Assembly (NCBI RefSeq): GCF_000275845.1
Contig: NW_006766950.1
Location: 22,534-86,533, forward strand
Direction of reading: 5' to 3'
Length of the DNA: 64,000 bases
From: Dichomitus squalens LYAD-421 SS1
Lineage: Eukaryota; Basidiomycota; Agaricomycetes; Polyporales; Polyporaceae
The number at the start of each line of letters is the position of its first letter. Position 1 is the stretch's first letter. Below the pieces are notes generated by a model that searched no databases, was not told where the DNA came from, and was given only the letters and a program-made list of their open reading frames with translations. Below are positions 1 to 12,096 of the stretch, piece by piece. The position numbers and the translations under genes were made by a program.

Positions 1-750
1 GAGTTGAGAACTATGAGCTATAAATAAAGGATTGTCATCTTATTTGAGTCTCCCCTAAATGAGTAGTGCTAAAATAGCGCAAAATAGTACTACAGTAGTG
101 CAAAATAGCGAAAATTAGAGGACCACATTTGCGGTAGTGCTATAGTAGTATCATGTTGGCACTACATGGCACTATAGAAAAAGCGATAGTGAAGAGTAGT
201 TATAACTAGTATCAAGTATACTAATTAGTGCTTAGTTGCACTACTGAAGAAGTGCGTCTGAATAGTAGCTCTAATGTAGATGTCATCTCTGCTAACACTT
301 GCTAATATAGATGAGATTATCTGAATAGTGATAATTAGTGTCAATTCGCAAAGGCTGTTTTTCCAGATGTTCCCTCAGGACCCTATCTCCATGGAGACGT
401 TGGCAGACCTAGGTACTGGCGAGAGAAGCCTATCGTGAAGCCGGGTACGTCGTACACCCCCAGTTATGCTGATTTTTCGTGCTCACTGCTTGTGCTAGCG
501 TTACCTTTACCTACTCATCTGCGCCGCTCATTCATCACGACTGTCACGAACCCCTACTATGATGTACCTCGACTACGTTTGTGATTATCCTTCTGTGCGA
601 GGCGGTCCATGTGCCACCAGCGAACACCTTGCAAGAGTTGCACTTCCAGATACCAACAGCCTGTTGGTTTGTGGAGCTCGAACGGGTTCCGAGATACGAT
701 ACATGCGCTCTAATCATACAGGTTTCAGCCCAACAAGAAACTTTGCTCCG
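1..750. repeat. AT-rich repeat-like left end with TAGTGC/GCACTA motifs
   Basis: No gene is seen here. The first 330 bases are AT-rich, unlike the rest of the window, and carry the hexamer TAGTGC at 64, 96, 135 and 226 and its reverse complement GCACTA at 159, 169 and 238. Short motifs clustered in both orientations resemble the subterminal repeats of CACTA-like DNA transposons. No terminal inverted repeat or target-site duplication can be checked because the window starts here. That it is a transposon end is inference. Confidence 0.35.
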
Positions 751-754
751 TGAT

Positions 755-3251
755 TCACGTTGCCAAGAGGTCACCGGTGCCGTCATCCGCAGGTGTCGCA
801 TTCTCTCCAAACCCAGCAGGATCGGGATGCTTCAGCCAGTCGCCTAGGTACCTGCCATCAGTCTCTTGCATCCTGTTGTACCACTCGATATTGACCCCAA
901 AGTTGAAGGGTGCGTAGCCGGGGATCTTGTCGCTAGACCGCCCCGTGTCGCGGACACGTTCAACAGTCATCCGGAGCGATTTGAGGGGCAGGGAGCCCTT
1001 GTATATCTCCGACAGCTCCCGGTATATTTTCGTCAGCTGTAATACAATTGTGAGTACCGATCCACATTCATTGTAAAAGCTGGCACACCTCATTAGATCG
1101 CCAGTTTGGCCTGATCACCTCAAAAAAACTCATCTTCGCCAGCTGTGGATCAGATTTACCTGTGATTCCAGCCTTCTCAGCCATCTGCCGTCGCCATTCT
1201 GTAACGGCAGCTTCGTCTCCATCGTCCTCTGGGCCGCTTGCTTTGTCGGACATTAAGTCCACCGTAACGAGTTCTCCTGGGTCAACACCATGTAATTCCA
1301 GGTACCTGGGCACAACACTATAGAGGTTGTCGCTTTTCTGGAAGGCGTCATGCAGTACACATCATAGCTCGTTCACATGACAATGGTAAGCACCTTATTG
1401 CGCCGATTTTGCCATCGAGATGCACGCTCATTTTTTTTGCGCTGCATCGCTTTTTCATGGTCAACCTGGCTATTGTATGCTGTTCGGAATCCACGAAAGG
1501 TGGTCTTGGCGCACTCGTGCAGTAGGGAATACGTCAGTTTGACGTTCGGGGCATTCATCCATGTCGCATGGATGGCAGAATGGTTCTGGTGAGTCATGGA
1601 AACAGATGTCGAGTAAAGTTTGAAAGTGCGTTGCCAAGCCGCAAAAATAGGTTAGTCTCTCACACTAGTAGCGCACAATTGTTATACTGATCACATACCT
1701 TTAACTGTTGCATGGAGACTTCGGCAACCCGGACGAGTAGGTCAGGGTTGACAGACTCATCAACTCGCGCCTCAAAATTGACCGCCATCCCTGGCATCTG
1801 TTCCCCCCACTTCGGCCATTTATCCTGTTTGCTGACACCCGTAACTAGGCGGAACTGCTGTCCTACAACGTTCTGCAATGTCGCACGAAGGTGAGTATGT
1901 GTCGCTAACCTCTGTGTACTAACATTGCCTAGAAGAACTGGCTTAGATGCGCACACATGTCTGTTCCTGCCGCCCTGATGGCTATCACCCAGTTCTCTCG
2001 TACGCGTTTCAAGGAAGGTCTGCGGACATCTATGTCCTGACAGACCATGTCCAGCCGACGCTTCAGACACGGTGGGGCAGATTCGCACCAGCAGGAACAG
2101 GTATGTTTGTCCCGCTTCTGGCGGGAGTATCCAGACATGCGGTCAACAAGTGGGGGATGCATACAGTGGCAGATCTGCCCACGAGGCAGTGCAAACAAGA
2201 GGAACACGGTTTGTGTGACGAGGGAGGAGTCTACTTACCGATATAACCCGCCGTGCCTGACGCTGCACGAGATCCAGGGCTCCATATTTTGTCTTCAACA
2301 GGACGAGCGGATCAGATTCGTCCTTCACAGCTGATGGGTCTGGCGCATATGGTGCGTCGTCCACTTCATTGTTCTCCATGGCAGCATTCCGGCCAGTGTT
2401 ACGATGGGCAAGGCCGCCACGTGCCGCATAGAGCGGGTTTCGGTGGCCGCGTGCGAGGGTGGTGCGCGCCAAGTGGACAGGGTGCGTTGTTTCTAATTCA
2501 ATATCCTCATCTAGAAGCTGAGGGTCGATGGTCGGACTGTCTGATGCAGGCTGAGATCGTCCAGTGTCCGACGGATGGTCACGGCATCCATCGGAACTGC
2601 ACTTCAGTTGAGTATATGCGCACAAATAATATCTTTAAAAAATCCTCAATACTCACACAGACGTATCTAGCATTATTTGGGTATCGCGGCTCCCGCGCGC
2701 TCCCCTCTGAGTGGTATATGAGCTGCAAAAACAATATGGATAGGTGGTAATCACTTATGCGTGCCGCATATATTCGGATTGCTCACTGTGTTCTTCCTCT
2801 GTCAGGTTCTTCTCCTGCACATTGCACTTCACCATCAACGCGCGCCATAGAAAATGGTTGCCCTTGCGGTGGAGGCATGCCCGACTGAATCGCGGACGGG
2901 GTCCGAGCGCTAGTACCCACCCTGCCGGCCTCGCTAACCCTACTCTGCATCAGTGCTTGCTTGATATAATTGGGTATGTCGTTCCAGGTGTCTCGAATAT
3001 TCGGGTCGCTGATATACTTGGGGCAAACGTCCATTTGCGGTGAGGAAGGCGGGAGCGGTGGGCGGGAGCGGTGGGCGGGAGCGGTGGGCGGGAGCGGTGG
3101 GCGGGAGCGGTGGGCGGGAGCGGTGGGCGGGCGCAGTACCTGCACAGGCAGCTAGTATGCGACGCGATTCGGTGGCGTGATCGTGTTCTTTGCTCATGTT
3201 TGTACCAGACATATGTACCCTAAAATAGATTTGACCTTCTTTGTTATTCAT
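755..3251 (-). CDS. hypothetical multi-exon protein (exon fragments only)
   Basis: Several minus-strand segments read as coding: about 2990-3040 (with NIRDTWNDIPNYIKQAL), 2240-2610 (acidic, with DEDIELETTHPVHLA), 1690-1880 (with KWPKWGEQMPGMAVNFEAR), 1373-1597 (basic, with KNERASRWQNRRNK), 1099-1300 (with RYLELHGVDPGELV, ending NWRSNE) and a last exon of about 755-1038 (with YAPFNFGVNIEWYN) ending at the stop at 755. The last splice (donor GTGTGC, acceptor TTACAG) keeps frame. I could not join all the earlier exons without breaks. The pattern recalls a large repeat-associated basidiomycete family with RxSRWQxRR and WRS motifs, but no function is known to me. The N-terminal part contains a 13-bp minisatellite. 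It may be a decayed gene or a passenger of a mobile element. Confidence 0.4.
3048..3125. repeat. 13-bp minisatellite, six perfect copies
   Basis: The unit GGCGGGAGCGGTG is repeated six times without a mismatch, followed by a diverged partial copy. Because 13 is not a multiple of three, the array reads through all three frames and codes on the minus strand for a Pro/Ala/Arg-rich 13-residue repeat (for example TAPAHRSRPPLPP). It lies in or beside the N-terminal exon of the hypothetical gene at 755-3251. Confidence 0.95.
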
Positions 3252-4504
3252 ACTAGACTGCCTTAGTTACTTGCATGTGTACTAGACAGGATAACATGAT
3301 CTATAGCACGCTCGTTGCATATTCGATTCGCTCATGTGTTTAAGCCTGAAACAGCAGGCATGTACGACCCCTCGACGAGTCCATCGATTCGAACCTCAAA
3401 CAATAGACGTGTATAAGTCCTCAAATGTCCCATGCCTTTCAACCTGGACTCGGACGTCTATTCATACATATATCACACGATCTGCTCTAACGCAATATTT
3501 TGTTCAACCAACCGTCTGTTCAAAGTTGTCCTCAGCTGGTACAAGTTCTAATGGCCCGCTAGTTAGTACTCCGACCACACTCCGATTACATACTTATTCA
3601 CACGTACTTCCCTTTCAACCAGGGGGTCCTTGAACGCGGTGATTGTTGAACCCCGAGGCAGCAGTTGGGGAGCCCTCTTCGATGGCGATGATGATGACGA
3701 CTATGCACCATCTGAGCATGACAGCAACCAGATTCTGGACATCTCTAGAATCTGGATGGGACCCGGTTGAAGCTGCGCTTGAGGATTACGCCCCGTCAAT
3801 CTACCTCTCGCAACGCCTGCGCCATGCGAGAGCGCCTAACCTCACCAGCGCTTCCGTGACATCCACCTGCCATTTGTGTGGTGCATTCCCTCCTGTTTCT
3901 TTGCGAAATCTGTCTTTGAACACTTGGCGGGTCGCATTGGAGCTGTACCGCCGCGATGCTCTGGCAGCATCTCAGGCAGCTTTCATGAGCGGGGAGTTGA
4001 CATAGCCATGTAGTAGGATATATCCAAAGTGTACAGTAAACTAAAAGACCATTATGACTAGTACAGGGGATGTTGCAAAGGTTGAAGAACTAAGTACAGC
4101 GGGCCGCCACATCGCACACCGAGGGCGCCCTCCGACTCTCTCGGACTGCCTTGACAGGGACGTCGGGATGTGACACATGTCACCGATGGAGGAGTCACGG
4201 GGGTAAAGCCACCAGACGTTTGAGTGTCCGGATACCCCCGATTTTTCGTATCCGCTTCACACTCCGAACGTCTGGTCACGAGACTAAGGCTGGGGTCATA
4301 GCGACAGCAACGCGCCGCAATCTGATTTTCCGGAGAAGAGTTTTTGGGCGCCCCAAGGCTGCTTGAGTCAATGAGGTACAATTACAGGCACGTAGGCATA
4401 CTTTTATGTACAACGTCAGCAGAAGCAGCAGCAGCTCATATACAACCCCAGGGCGCCATGATTGAAGAGCATGATGCGCAGCTGAGAACAGTCAGAGGGC
4501 CGCG
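3252..4504. other. intergenic, no supported gene
   Basis: Short open frames exist (for example 3643-4005 on +) but show no family motif or splice-consistent extension. An imperfect inverted repeat with a 12-base loop lies at 4212-4275. The remainder is the 3' flank of the seven-TM gene that ends at 4505. Confidence 0.5.
4212..4275. repeat. imperfect inverted repeat / hairpin
   Basis: CCAGACGTTTGAGTGTCCGG followed by ATAC at 4212-4235 pairs imperfectly with 4248-4275 (GTATCCGCTTCACACTCCGA continuing ACGTCTGG) around a loop containing CCCCGATTTTTC. It could be a small MITE remnant or a transcript hairpin. No target-site duplication is evident. Confidence 0.5.
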
Positions 4505-5733
4505 TCATACTGGCAGCTCGCTGATGTCCACCTCTCTGGGACTCGGCGCGCCTGCCAGTGCTGGCGAGTCCTTGAGATCTCTGGTAGCCTCCGCAGCTCC
4601 CTTTTCGGCGAACTCGATGGGTATGCCGCCGTCGGTCGTGACGTAGTGCGAGGGCCCGTGGTAGCTGATCGTCGTCGTGAACTGCGTGATGGCTTCTCGC
4701 GTCCACGCCCGGCGGGACAAGACGCGCAGCGTGATCATCAGCGGGGACAGGCACTGCGCGCACGTCAACCAGACGCCCAAAGAAACACAGACTGCGAGGA
4801 CGAGGGCACTCACCGTGAACATGGCGTAGAAGGAGAACGCGTAGGCGACGTCGGTGCCGAGGGCGTACGTGACGAGGTACGCGCAGCTGAAGAGCGTGAA
4901 CGGGAGCGCGGACTCGACCACGATGGCGACGGCGCCGGTGTAGACGGTGGTGTCCGCGCCGTAGTGAAGCCGCATGTAGCGCTTGAAGTAGAAGATGCGC
5001 CCGCATATGAGGCCGGTGACGATGACGTTGAACGCGAACGTCGACGCGGTGTATGCGGTCACGGCCATGGCGGCGAAGCCTGCGAAGTAGTCCCCGTTCG
5101 GGCGCCCCGAGCCGTACAGGAGCCCGATTGAGAACACTGGGGAGGGGGTAGGTGAGGGAGTTGCTCCGTTAACGCAAGGGGGAATACATACCCAGAGACG
5201 CCACCCAGATGATGGAGGGGAAGATGATGACACGCCGGCTGTTCCAGACGACGAAACAACGGTACGTCTGTAGGCAGAGTACGGACATAGTTGAGCATGA
5301 GCGATAGGGACCATCTGCGTGCAACTCACCAGTAGCGCATCGCTCATTAGATTGCTAGCGACGCAAGCAGTGGTACCCCACGTCTGGTACCATATTGAAG
5401 ATTTGTCCTGCATGTAGCCATCGATCCCGCCGGGATATGTTGGGTTGTTGATCCACATCATCTGGCCGAAAAACACTTGCGTAGTCCAGAAGATGGTGTT
5501 CAGAATGAGGAGCACCGTGCTGAACATCATCATGAAGTTGTCCATGAAGGTTCGTTTCTGAAGCTCCAGGAGTTGCCGAACCAGCATGAAGTACAAGACC
5601 AACTCGATCCCTATGGAACCCAGTGTGAGTTTAGCGTAAGGGGTATGGTTCAAGCCGGCGATTACTCACCATACAGGATTGCGTTGATGTAGTTCGATAC
5701 ATAATACGCGTTCTGCAAGAGTGATCCTGCCAT
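4505..5733 (-). CDS. orphan seven-transmembrane protein (350 aa)
   Basis: Basidiomycete-type integral membrane protein, receptor-like in layout, with no ligand or enzyme activity known to me. Four exons join in frame: 5670-5733, 5330-5610, 5192-5267 and 4505-5136 (1053 nt). The start is the ATG at 5733, giving MAGSLLQNAYYVSNYINAIL and then GIELVLYFMLVRQLL across the first junction. Further hydrophobic helices follow, including MMMFSTVLLILNTIFW, RRVIIFPSIIWVASLVFSI, TASTFAFNVIVTGLICG, VAIVVESALPFTLFSCAY and FTVSALVLAVCVSLGVW. The C-terminal tail is hydrophilic and short. The family conserves a YRC-x-VVWNSRR motif after helix 3, seen here. An uninterrupted 382-codon frame in the same place reads through two introns and is not the product. 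Four other seven-TM loci of different subfamilies lie in this window. Confidence 0.85.
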
Positions 5734-7002
5734 TGGGAGAAGTCTGATCTCTGGACCGGCGGCAAGCAACAGTGCGTAGGACAAACCACGGAACGTTGAC
5801 GGTCGCCTGCGTACTTATGCAACATCGGACAGTCGCGTAGCTCCAGATCCACAAAAGATTTTGTTGGAGAATCCGGTGCGTAGGCAAAAAGCAGCGCGAT
5901 TGGCGCATAAGCGATGGACAGTAGCAGCGCAATAAAGCACCGTCTTGCAGCACATGCCTCCCTATGAGAAGACGGACCGGGAGCAGTGAGTAGGGACACT
6001 GGTTGCCGCAACATCCGGCATTATCGACCACAATTTCCACCCAGGTCAGCCCCCAGCCAATCGATATGATCCCGATGGGTCAGCCCACACAGGAAGGCTT
6101 GCTTCGAACACACTAGTTGGCGCAAATTCAGGCGTGAGGCGTGGTTCCCTGCAGATGCCATGCACTGATGCCGTAAGTGTGAGAATTCGGGAAAGTTTTG
6201 AATGCTTCCACCTTCATTACAGTATGGGCGGCTGATCTCCCCTTGACCTTTTATGCCAAAGTTATCAGCGACACTCGAAAATAGCAAGCAAGATGTGTCC
6301 TGCTGTGAACAGTGTGTTGCAAATAGACGTTTTCTAGCATTGTCGTTCTCAATAGAGGGAAGCTTGGACTGGGTGGAGACTCACCGGCAAATTGCTCATG
6401 TAACGAGCGTTGCGAGTATCCGGAGAAAAGAATCACCGTATGTTCCGTCCGTCATGACATACCGCAATAAGTGGGCCCGCACAACGAAACCGAGGCACAA
6501 CAGCAGCTCGGACTACATCGCCATCAGGTATCGGACATCCTCATCTTCCGTAAATTCATTCCGGTCATATCGTGGTAGCCATGCAAGGTGACTTCGCCAG
6601 TTCGGATGGGCGGGCACTAGAGGATTCGCAGAGGTGCATAGTGAGCTGTGAAATGCAGTGCAAGCACGGGATCCACGATCACAGCACGGACCCGAGAGTG
6701 TACCTCGTAGCATCATCAGAGTATAGTTACGAGATCCGCTTAACGTCGACAGCAAGCGCTCCATTATTCCGAGTTCCTCTCCCCTGTGTACATAGCTTTT
6801 ACCTTCTTTCACTTCGCAATGGTAAGACACATCTGACCTGACCTCGATAGAGCTAGCAAACTCACCTCGCGGTTGGATCGACATGTCGACAGCGGGCAAA
6901 AGTCGGAACCCAACACATGATGAAGTCATAGTACACATAACAGCGGTAGCCATGTATTGATACAGCATATAACATCCAAACATGCCAGCCGAATCAGACA
7001 CC
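5734..7002. other. intergenic, no supported gene
   Basis: Contains the upstream region of the seven-TM gene and the 3' flank of eIF3g. Minus-strand frames around 5740-6436 include one hydrophobic run (LLLSIAYAPIALLFAYAP), but I could not extend it into a splice-consistent gene. Confidence 0.5.
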
Positions 7003-8246
7003 TCACCGCTGCTCCCTCGGTTCTGCACACACACGTCAGCCAACCAACTCCACAACAAGAGCAACATGACATGTGACGTACGTGACCACTGGATGTTCAA
7101 TATCAGGTTATCGTAACCCCGCCCGTGCATCTTCTCCATTGCTTTCTGCGCAACAGCCTTTTCCTCAAAGCTGACGAACGCGAAGCCCTTGCCCGCGCCC
7201 GTCTCGCGGTCGCGGCCCACATACACGCGCGCAACGCGGCCAAACCCCCCGAACAAGTCGCGCAAGTCGTTCTCTTGAGTGTCCTCTGAGATGTTCGTGA
7301 CACGGAGCGTGGGGAGATCGTCGCGCGACCCGCCGGGACGGCCCATTGACTCCCCAGGCCCACGTCCACCCCCACGCATAGAAGGAGGGACGTACTTGCC
7401 CCCCGTACTTGCTGTTGGTGCGGCTGCAGCGGGCTCTGCGGGGGTGCCGGTGTCGTCCAGACCAAGAGGAGGGGTGTCTGTAACGCAAAGGGCGGCATGA
7501 GGAAATGGGAGATGCTAGAGGGTACTGCGTTGCGTGACGTACCAGCACCATCCAGACCGGACAGTGAGTCCTTGTAAGGACATTTTGCGGTGAAGTGGTC
7601 GCCCTTGCACAGACGGCAGATGACCTTGCCTGCACCCGCCTTTGCGAGGTTGGTTTTGACGGCCTGCTCTGCTGACTGCTCCTGGGCGGCTGCCTGGAAA
7701 CGGCAGGAAAGAGAGAAGGTATTGGAGAAGGCTCCGCACATGAGAAGGGAGAGAATTACACACCTTGTTGCCCGCACTCAACTTCAACGCAACGTTCTCT
7801 CCGATGGTTGTGGTTGCGCGATCCGGGCCCGGCTTGTTCCCCTTCTCCTGCCCAAACTTTGACCATGCCTTCCTCTCGGCTACGGAGTGGTCCACTACCG
7901 CCTTCTGCAATACACGCTTGATCTTCCGCGTAATCTGTACAGTCGATACTTAGAGAAGGGTGCCATCAGATACTGGAGAATCCTAGACACTCGCCTTGAC
8001 TTTCTTGCCCTCATCGTTTATCGTGTATTCCACAGTCGTGCGAATGCCATTCTCGTCAACGAAATCCTCGCCCTTTGGCTGCTCTAGAAAGCACGCTGGT
8101 TAGCTCGAATGGAGCTTCCAGCATCAGAATCTGGCTCACCGAGCTCATCGACTTCGTCCGCCCAGTACGTTTTGGGTGCGCTGAGACAGATAAGTCAATT
8201 TCCAAGCCCACGAAAAGAGGCGAAGAGGCACATACGTGCTGGCCAT
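7003..8246 (-). CDS. TIF35: translation initiation factor eIF3 subunit G (292 aa)
   Basis: eIF3g, the RNA-binding subunit of the cytoplasmic eIF3 complex that helps 43S pre-initiation complexes load and scan mRNA. Seven exons join in frame: 8236-8246, 8140-8180, 7995-8083, 7764-7934, 7543-7693, 7082-7477 and 7003-7022 (879 nt). The eIF3g N-terminal domain has KKVKITRKIKR, WSKFGQEKG and the zinc knuckle CRLCKGDHFTAKCPY. A Pro/Ala linker leads to GGKYVPPSMRGGGRG. A C-terminal RRM follows with RNP2 LRVTNI and RNP1 GKGFAFVSF, ending WSQPREQR. Length and domain order match fungal eIF3g. The third intron has a GC donor (GCGAGT); splicing there is required to give KKVKITRKIKR. A divergent promoter is shared with COG7. 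Confidence 0.96.
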
Positions 8247-8542
8247 AATGATCGTGTAAGAGAGGGAGAGTGCTGCCTGGCTGATCCAGGTTAGCAAACA
8301 AAATCTCTACGAGTCACGATCGCGTGACGGGGAAGATAAGGAGGAGACTAACTGTGGGAAACATGGTCCGAGGGCAGCTGGTCACAGTACTTAGAGCTTA
8401 ATTGGTAACAGGCATCGTCACACCTTCGTGTATCGCTTCGACTTACGCCTCTTCTTCCAAAGCTATACGTTCGCCTACTTCTGCTTTCCTGCTATTCGGC
8501 TTTCGAGCTTGTTGCGAGCTGATAGCAGCCACTAACACTGGA
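8247..8542. promoter_or_regulatory. divergent promoter between eIF3g and COG7
   Basis: The two start codons (8246 on -, 8543 on +) are 296 bases apart, so transcription of both housekeeping genes must begin within or next to this stretch. I see no clear TATA box, as expected for constitutive genes. The sequence includes AATTGG (CCAAT in reverse) around 8400. Confidence 0.7.
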
Positions 8543-11438
8543 ATGGCGTCAGCGGGACAGTGAGCAAAAGGTCGCTATCCCGATACTGCGTTATTGAAAT
8601 CCTAAATGCGTACAATTCAGGAGGCAGCAAAGACCCACGTCCATCGAAATAAATGGCGCCTCTCCCATTTTAGAGTCGTCGTCTGAGCTGCTTAACTCGC
8701 TCGAGGACCACGAAGACGTGGTTTCCTGGATAAACGACATCCTCGGTGTCTCTGAGGAACCTACAGATGCCGACCGACCTGCAGCCTTGACGGAGCTCGA
8801 CCGACGCGTCTCGCATCTGGTCGGGACCTTGGAGATTGCCTCCGAGGACACTTCTGCCCAGGTCGACCGGCTCATTGAGGACATCTCGCGCGGTGCGTCC
8901 AGGCTCACGTACGACCTCCATTTCATGCGTGAAAGTGCGCTTTCCCTGCAAGGCATTCTGGGCAATGTCGAGCTCAAGTCCAAGTCGTCTCTCGGGACGG
9001 AGACGGATGCTGCGTTGGAGAGACTTCACTACCTCGACACCGTCAAACGGAACATGGAGGCTACACGAGAGGTACTACGGGAGGCGGAGAGCTGGAGTAC
9101 ACTCGAGAGCGACGTCACTTCGTTACTTGGGGAGAAGAACTACGAGAAGGCAGCGGAACGGTTATCCGAAGCGTCGAAGAGTATGGTCGTATTCGAGAAC
9201 ACACCGGAATATGAGAGCAGGAGGACCCTCATGGTCAGCTTGCAGAACCAACTGGAGGCGTCGCTAAGCTCTGCCCTCGTCGCTGCAGTCAACTCACAGG
9301 ACGTCGCGGTGTGTCGCAACTACTTCTCCATATTCGCCAACATCCGGCGTGAATCAGAGTTCCGTAACTACTATTACGGGTCGCGACGAGGCCCACTCGT
9401 GGAAGAATGGCAGCATACGCATCTCCGCGACTGCGATCCGACTTCACCTGCCGAGCCATCCTCCATCACTTTCTCGTCCTTCCTGCCGACTTTCTACGCA
9501 TCTTTCCAGAGGATCCTGCAGACTGAAAGGTCGTCCATTCCTGCTATTTTCCCTGATCCTCGACCGACGCTCTCCGCCCTCATCACCTCCACTCTTTCCG
9601 CCCTCCAGCCATCCTTCTCTCAGCGCCTCGAAGCGGTGTCGACCCATTACGGCGCCGTCGCACTTCCCCAGCTGATATCGGCGTACCGCGCAACCGAAGA
9701 GTTCGCAACCGCTACCGAGAAAATTATGGAGAAGGTCAGCTACGCAGTCCCCATTCCCTCTGGCGAGAAGCCTGCAGGACGCTTGCGCCGCCGCTCTTCT
9801 GCGCGTATGTCGCTTTCGATGGCGCGGCGCACCACCCGCGCTTCGATCAGCGGAACTGGTGCTCTCGCACCTCTGACGCTTGATTGGGACCAGGAGCTCT
9901 TCGAACCCTTCCTTGACTTTCAGGTGGACTACGCTACACTGGAAACACGCTTGGTTGAGGATGCCCTGAAGGGCGCGCTGGCGGCCGAGTCTCGGGGTCG
10001 CGTCGACAATGCGCGCCTGCTACGAGAGCGCGCTGTGGACATCTTTGGAGTTGCCGAGGACGCTATAGGGCGCTGTACGGCATTCACGCATGGATACGGG
10101 GCGCTGGGTCTCGTGCAAGCGACAGACCGCCTCTTTGCCGCCTTCGCGGACGAATCAAGGGCTGAGATTGGGTCACGGCGCAGTGGACAGGGCGGCGGGT
10201 CCCTTGCTGCATCCACGTCTGGCGAGGACTTGTCAGACCTCGACTACACCGCGGAGGATTGGGCGGACATTCAGGCCCTGCTACACTTTCTGGAGGCCGT
10301 TCGCACGCTGCTTGACCGGATGGTCATGTTCGAGTCAAAACTTCGTGCGAGTCTTGTTCAGATCTCGACGACGTTGCGCCCGGCGAGGAACGACCCTGCG
10401 GGCATATTCGTGTCGGGGGCGAACAGGGGAAAGCTTCAACTGCTGATGCAGTCCGGTCTCAACTCTGCGGAGCTGCAAGAGCTATTGAATAAAGTCGACC
10501 CGGAACCTTCTGTCCCGCAGACCGCGCGGGGCGAGACGTTCCTCACGCCTACTCCTCCGACGCCGGACCCCCGACGGTCCCCGCATCTTTTTGCTAATAG
10601 CCCTCCATCCCTCGCGCCTCCCCCACCTCTTCTTACGGGTGGCCGTAGCGCGATATCTGAGTTGGCGAGGGTGTGTCAGCAAGCGCTGCAGGATACCATC
10701 CTGTCCCCTCTGCACAAATACCTTGCGTCGTACGCATCGTCTTCGCTATGGTCCACGCCAGGTGACCCGAAGGCGAGGCGTCCCGCCACTTCAGGCAGCG
10801 CGCTGAGCGAAGTCCAGGTCCCCACCTTCTCGCTCTCGCCCAGCAGCACTATGCAGCACGTCGCGGAAGGATTGCTGAACCTGCCGCGGTTGTTCGAAGT
10901 GTACGCGGATGACGATGCGCTCGCCTTCTCGCTCGAGACTCTCCCGTTTCTAAATGCAGAGATGCTCCGGGGTCTGACGGAGCCCCCGCCCTCACTAGAA
11001 CCGTCGCTCTCGTCGTCCAGCATCTCGCACAACCGCCGATCCTCCTCGCTCTCCCTGAAAGCTTCCCCCGTCTCCGCCGGGGGCTCCCCAGCGCCAGCAG
11101 CACCTCCCCCCGTGCTCACGCCAGAGGTGGTTTCAGCGGCGTGGCTGTCGTCGCTCGGGCTCTCGCTCGTGTCTCGCCTGACGTCAGACGTACTGCCACG
11201 CATTCCGAAGCTCACGCCTGCGGGCGCGGCGCAGCTTTCGTCGGACCTTAGCTACCTGTCAAACATCGTCATGGCGCTCAACGTCGAGTCCCCTGAGCTG
11301 GAGAAGTGGCGGGAGTGGGTCGACCTCGACGACGCGGAGGGTCGTGTGAAGGTAAGGGAGGCGAGGGAGGCGCTCGCTCCTGGGGAGAAGGAGGATGCGG
11401 TTATGGCTGCGGTCGTTAGGTTAAGGGGGTGGGTTTAA
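8543..11438 (+). CDS. COG7: conserved oligomeric Golgi complex subunit 7 (944 aa)
   Basis: Subunit of the COG tethering complex on Golgi membranes, needed for retrograde vesicle traffic and glycosylation-enzyme recycling. Two exons join in frame: 8543-8559 (ATGGCGTCAGCGGGACA) and 8621-11438 (2835 nt in all); the intron is 61 nt, GTGAGC to TTCAG. The N-terminus reads ILESSSELLNSL, EDHEDVVSWINDILG, then a long helical COG7-type region with TDAALERLHYLDTVKRNMEA and FRNYYYGSRRGPLVEEW. The C-terminal half has Ser/Pro-rich inserts (about residues 615-660 and 755-800) typical of basidiomycete versions. The first in-frame Met of exon 2 (8718) would drop the conserved SSSELLNSL segment, so I prefer the two-exon start. 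Confidence 0.93.
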
Positions 11439-12096
11439 AGTGCGTAGTCGTTCTCTTGAGTTCAGATATAGACTTGGCGGTTTGAACCGTTGAGTTACTG
11501 GCTTAAACAATACCATCGTTTCCTTGCCTGGTTTGAATGGAGCGGCTGTGTATCCATTCATCTGATCCGGCATGTTGCCATCTGAATGAAAATTGGCGGA
11601 GGGCCATTTCGGGTATGGTGCAAAGACGGGTTCATGCCACGGAGGCCGTGGTCCCAACGCAGTGATAGCGTCGTCGCTGGACACTGCTCCCCAATATAGT
11701 TAGTGCAACCTAGGGAGTGCACCGTCGTGAACATTGGAGATAGCTGCTGAACGGCGTCTCAGTACTCAGTAGTCGCACCGGTGGAACGACTAGACAGCAT
11801 CTTCACGCTGTGAGATCTTCCCTCCGTCAATGCACCCTTAAGTGAGTCATATCCCCAACAACCTGTATCGGCATAGAAGGACGTGTATGTGATAGAGGAG
11901 ATTGAATGACACGTGTGATGAGATTTTCAGCGCATGCCACAGCAAAACGTCGCTTGCCCATAGTCGACAGTCGAACGCACGTTAGGTTACGACAATAAGA
12001 TAGTGTGAATTATAATTAGCCTGGAACGAATGTAGAGTCATTACAGCCTCTCCGCAGAAAGCAGCAGAGGTCCAGCTAAGAGACCTTCTGCATGCA
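11439..12096. other. intergenic, no supported gene
   Basis: Convergent 3' flanks of COG7 and the single-pass membrane protein gene. An 87-codon minus frame at 11421-11684 overlaps the COG7 stop and shows no family features. Confidence 0.55.

Noticed and set aside
3048..3125. CRISPR-like repeat array
   Set aside because: Units are directly adjacent with no spacers, and the genome is eukaryotic.
3643..4005. 120-codon plus frame MLNPEAAVGEP...
   Set aside because: No family resemblance, no promoter or splice support, and it lies in repeat-like DNA.
11421..11684. 87-codon minus frame overlapping the COG7 stop
   Set aside because: No motif, no upstream exon and an antisense overlap with COG7.
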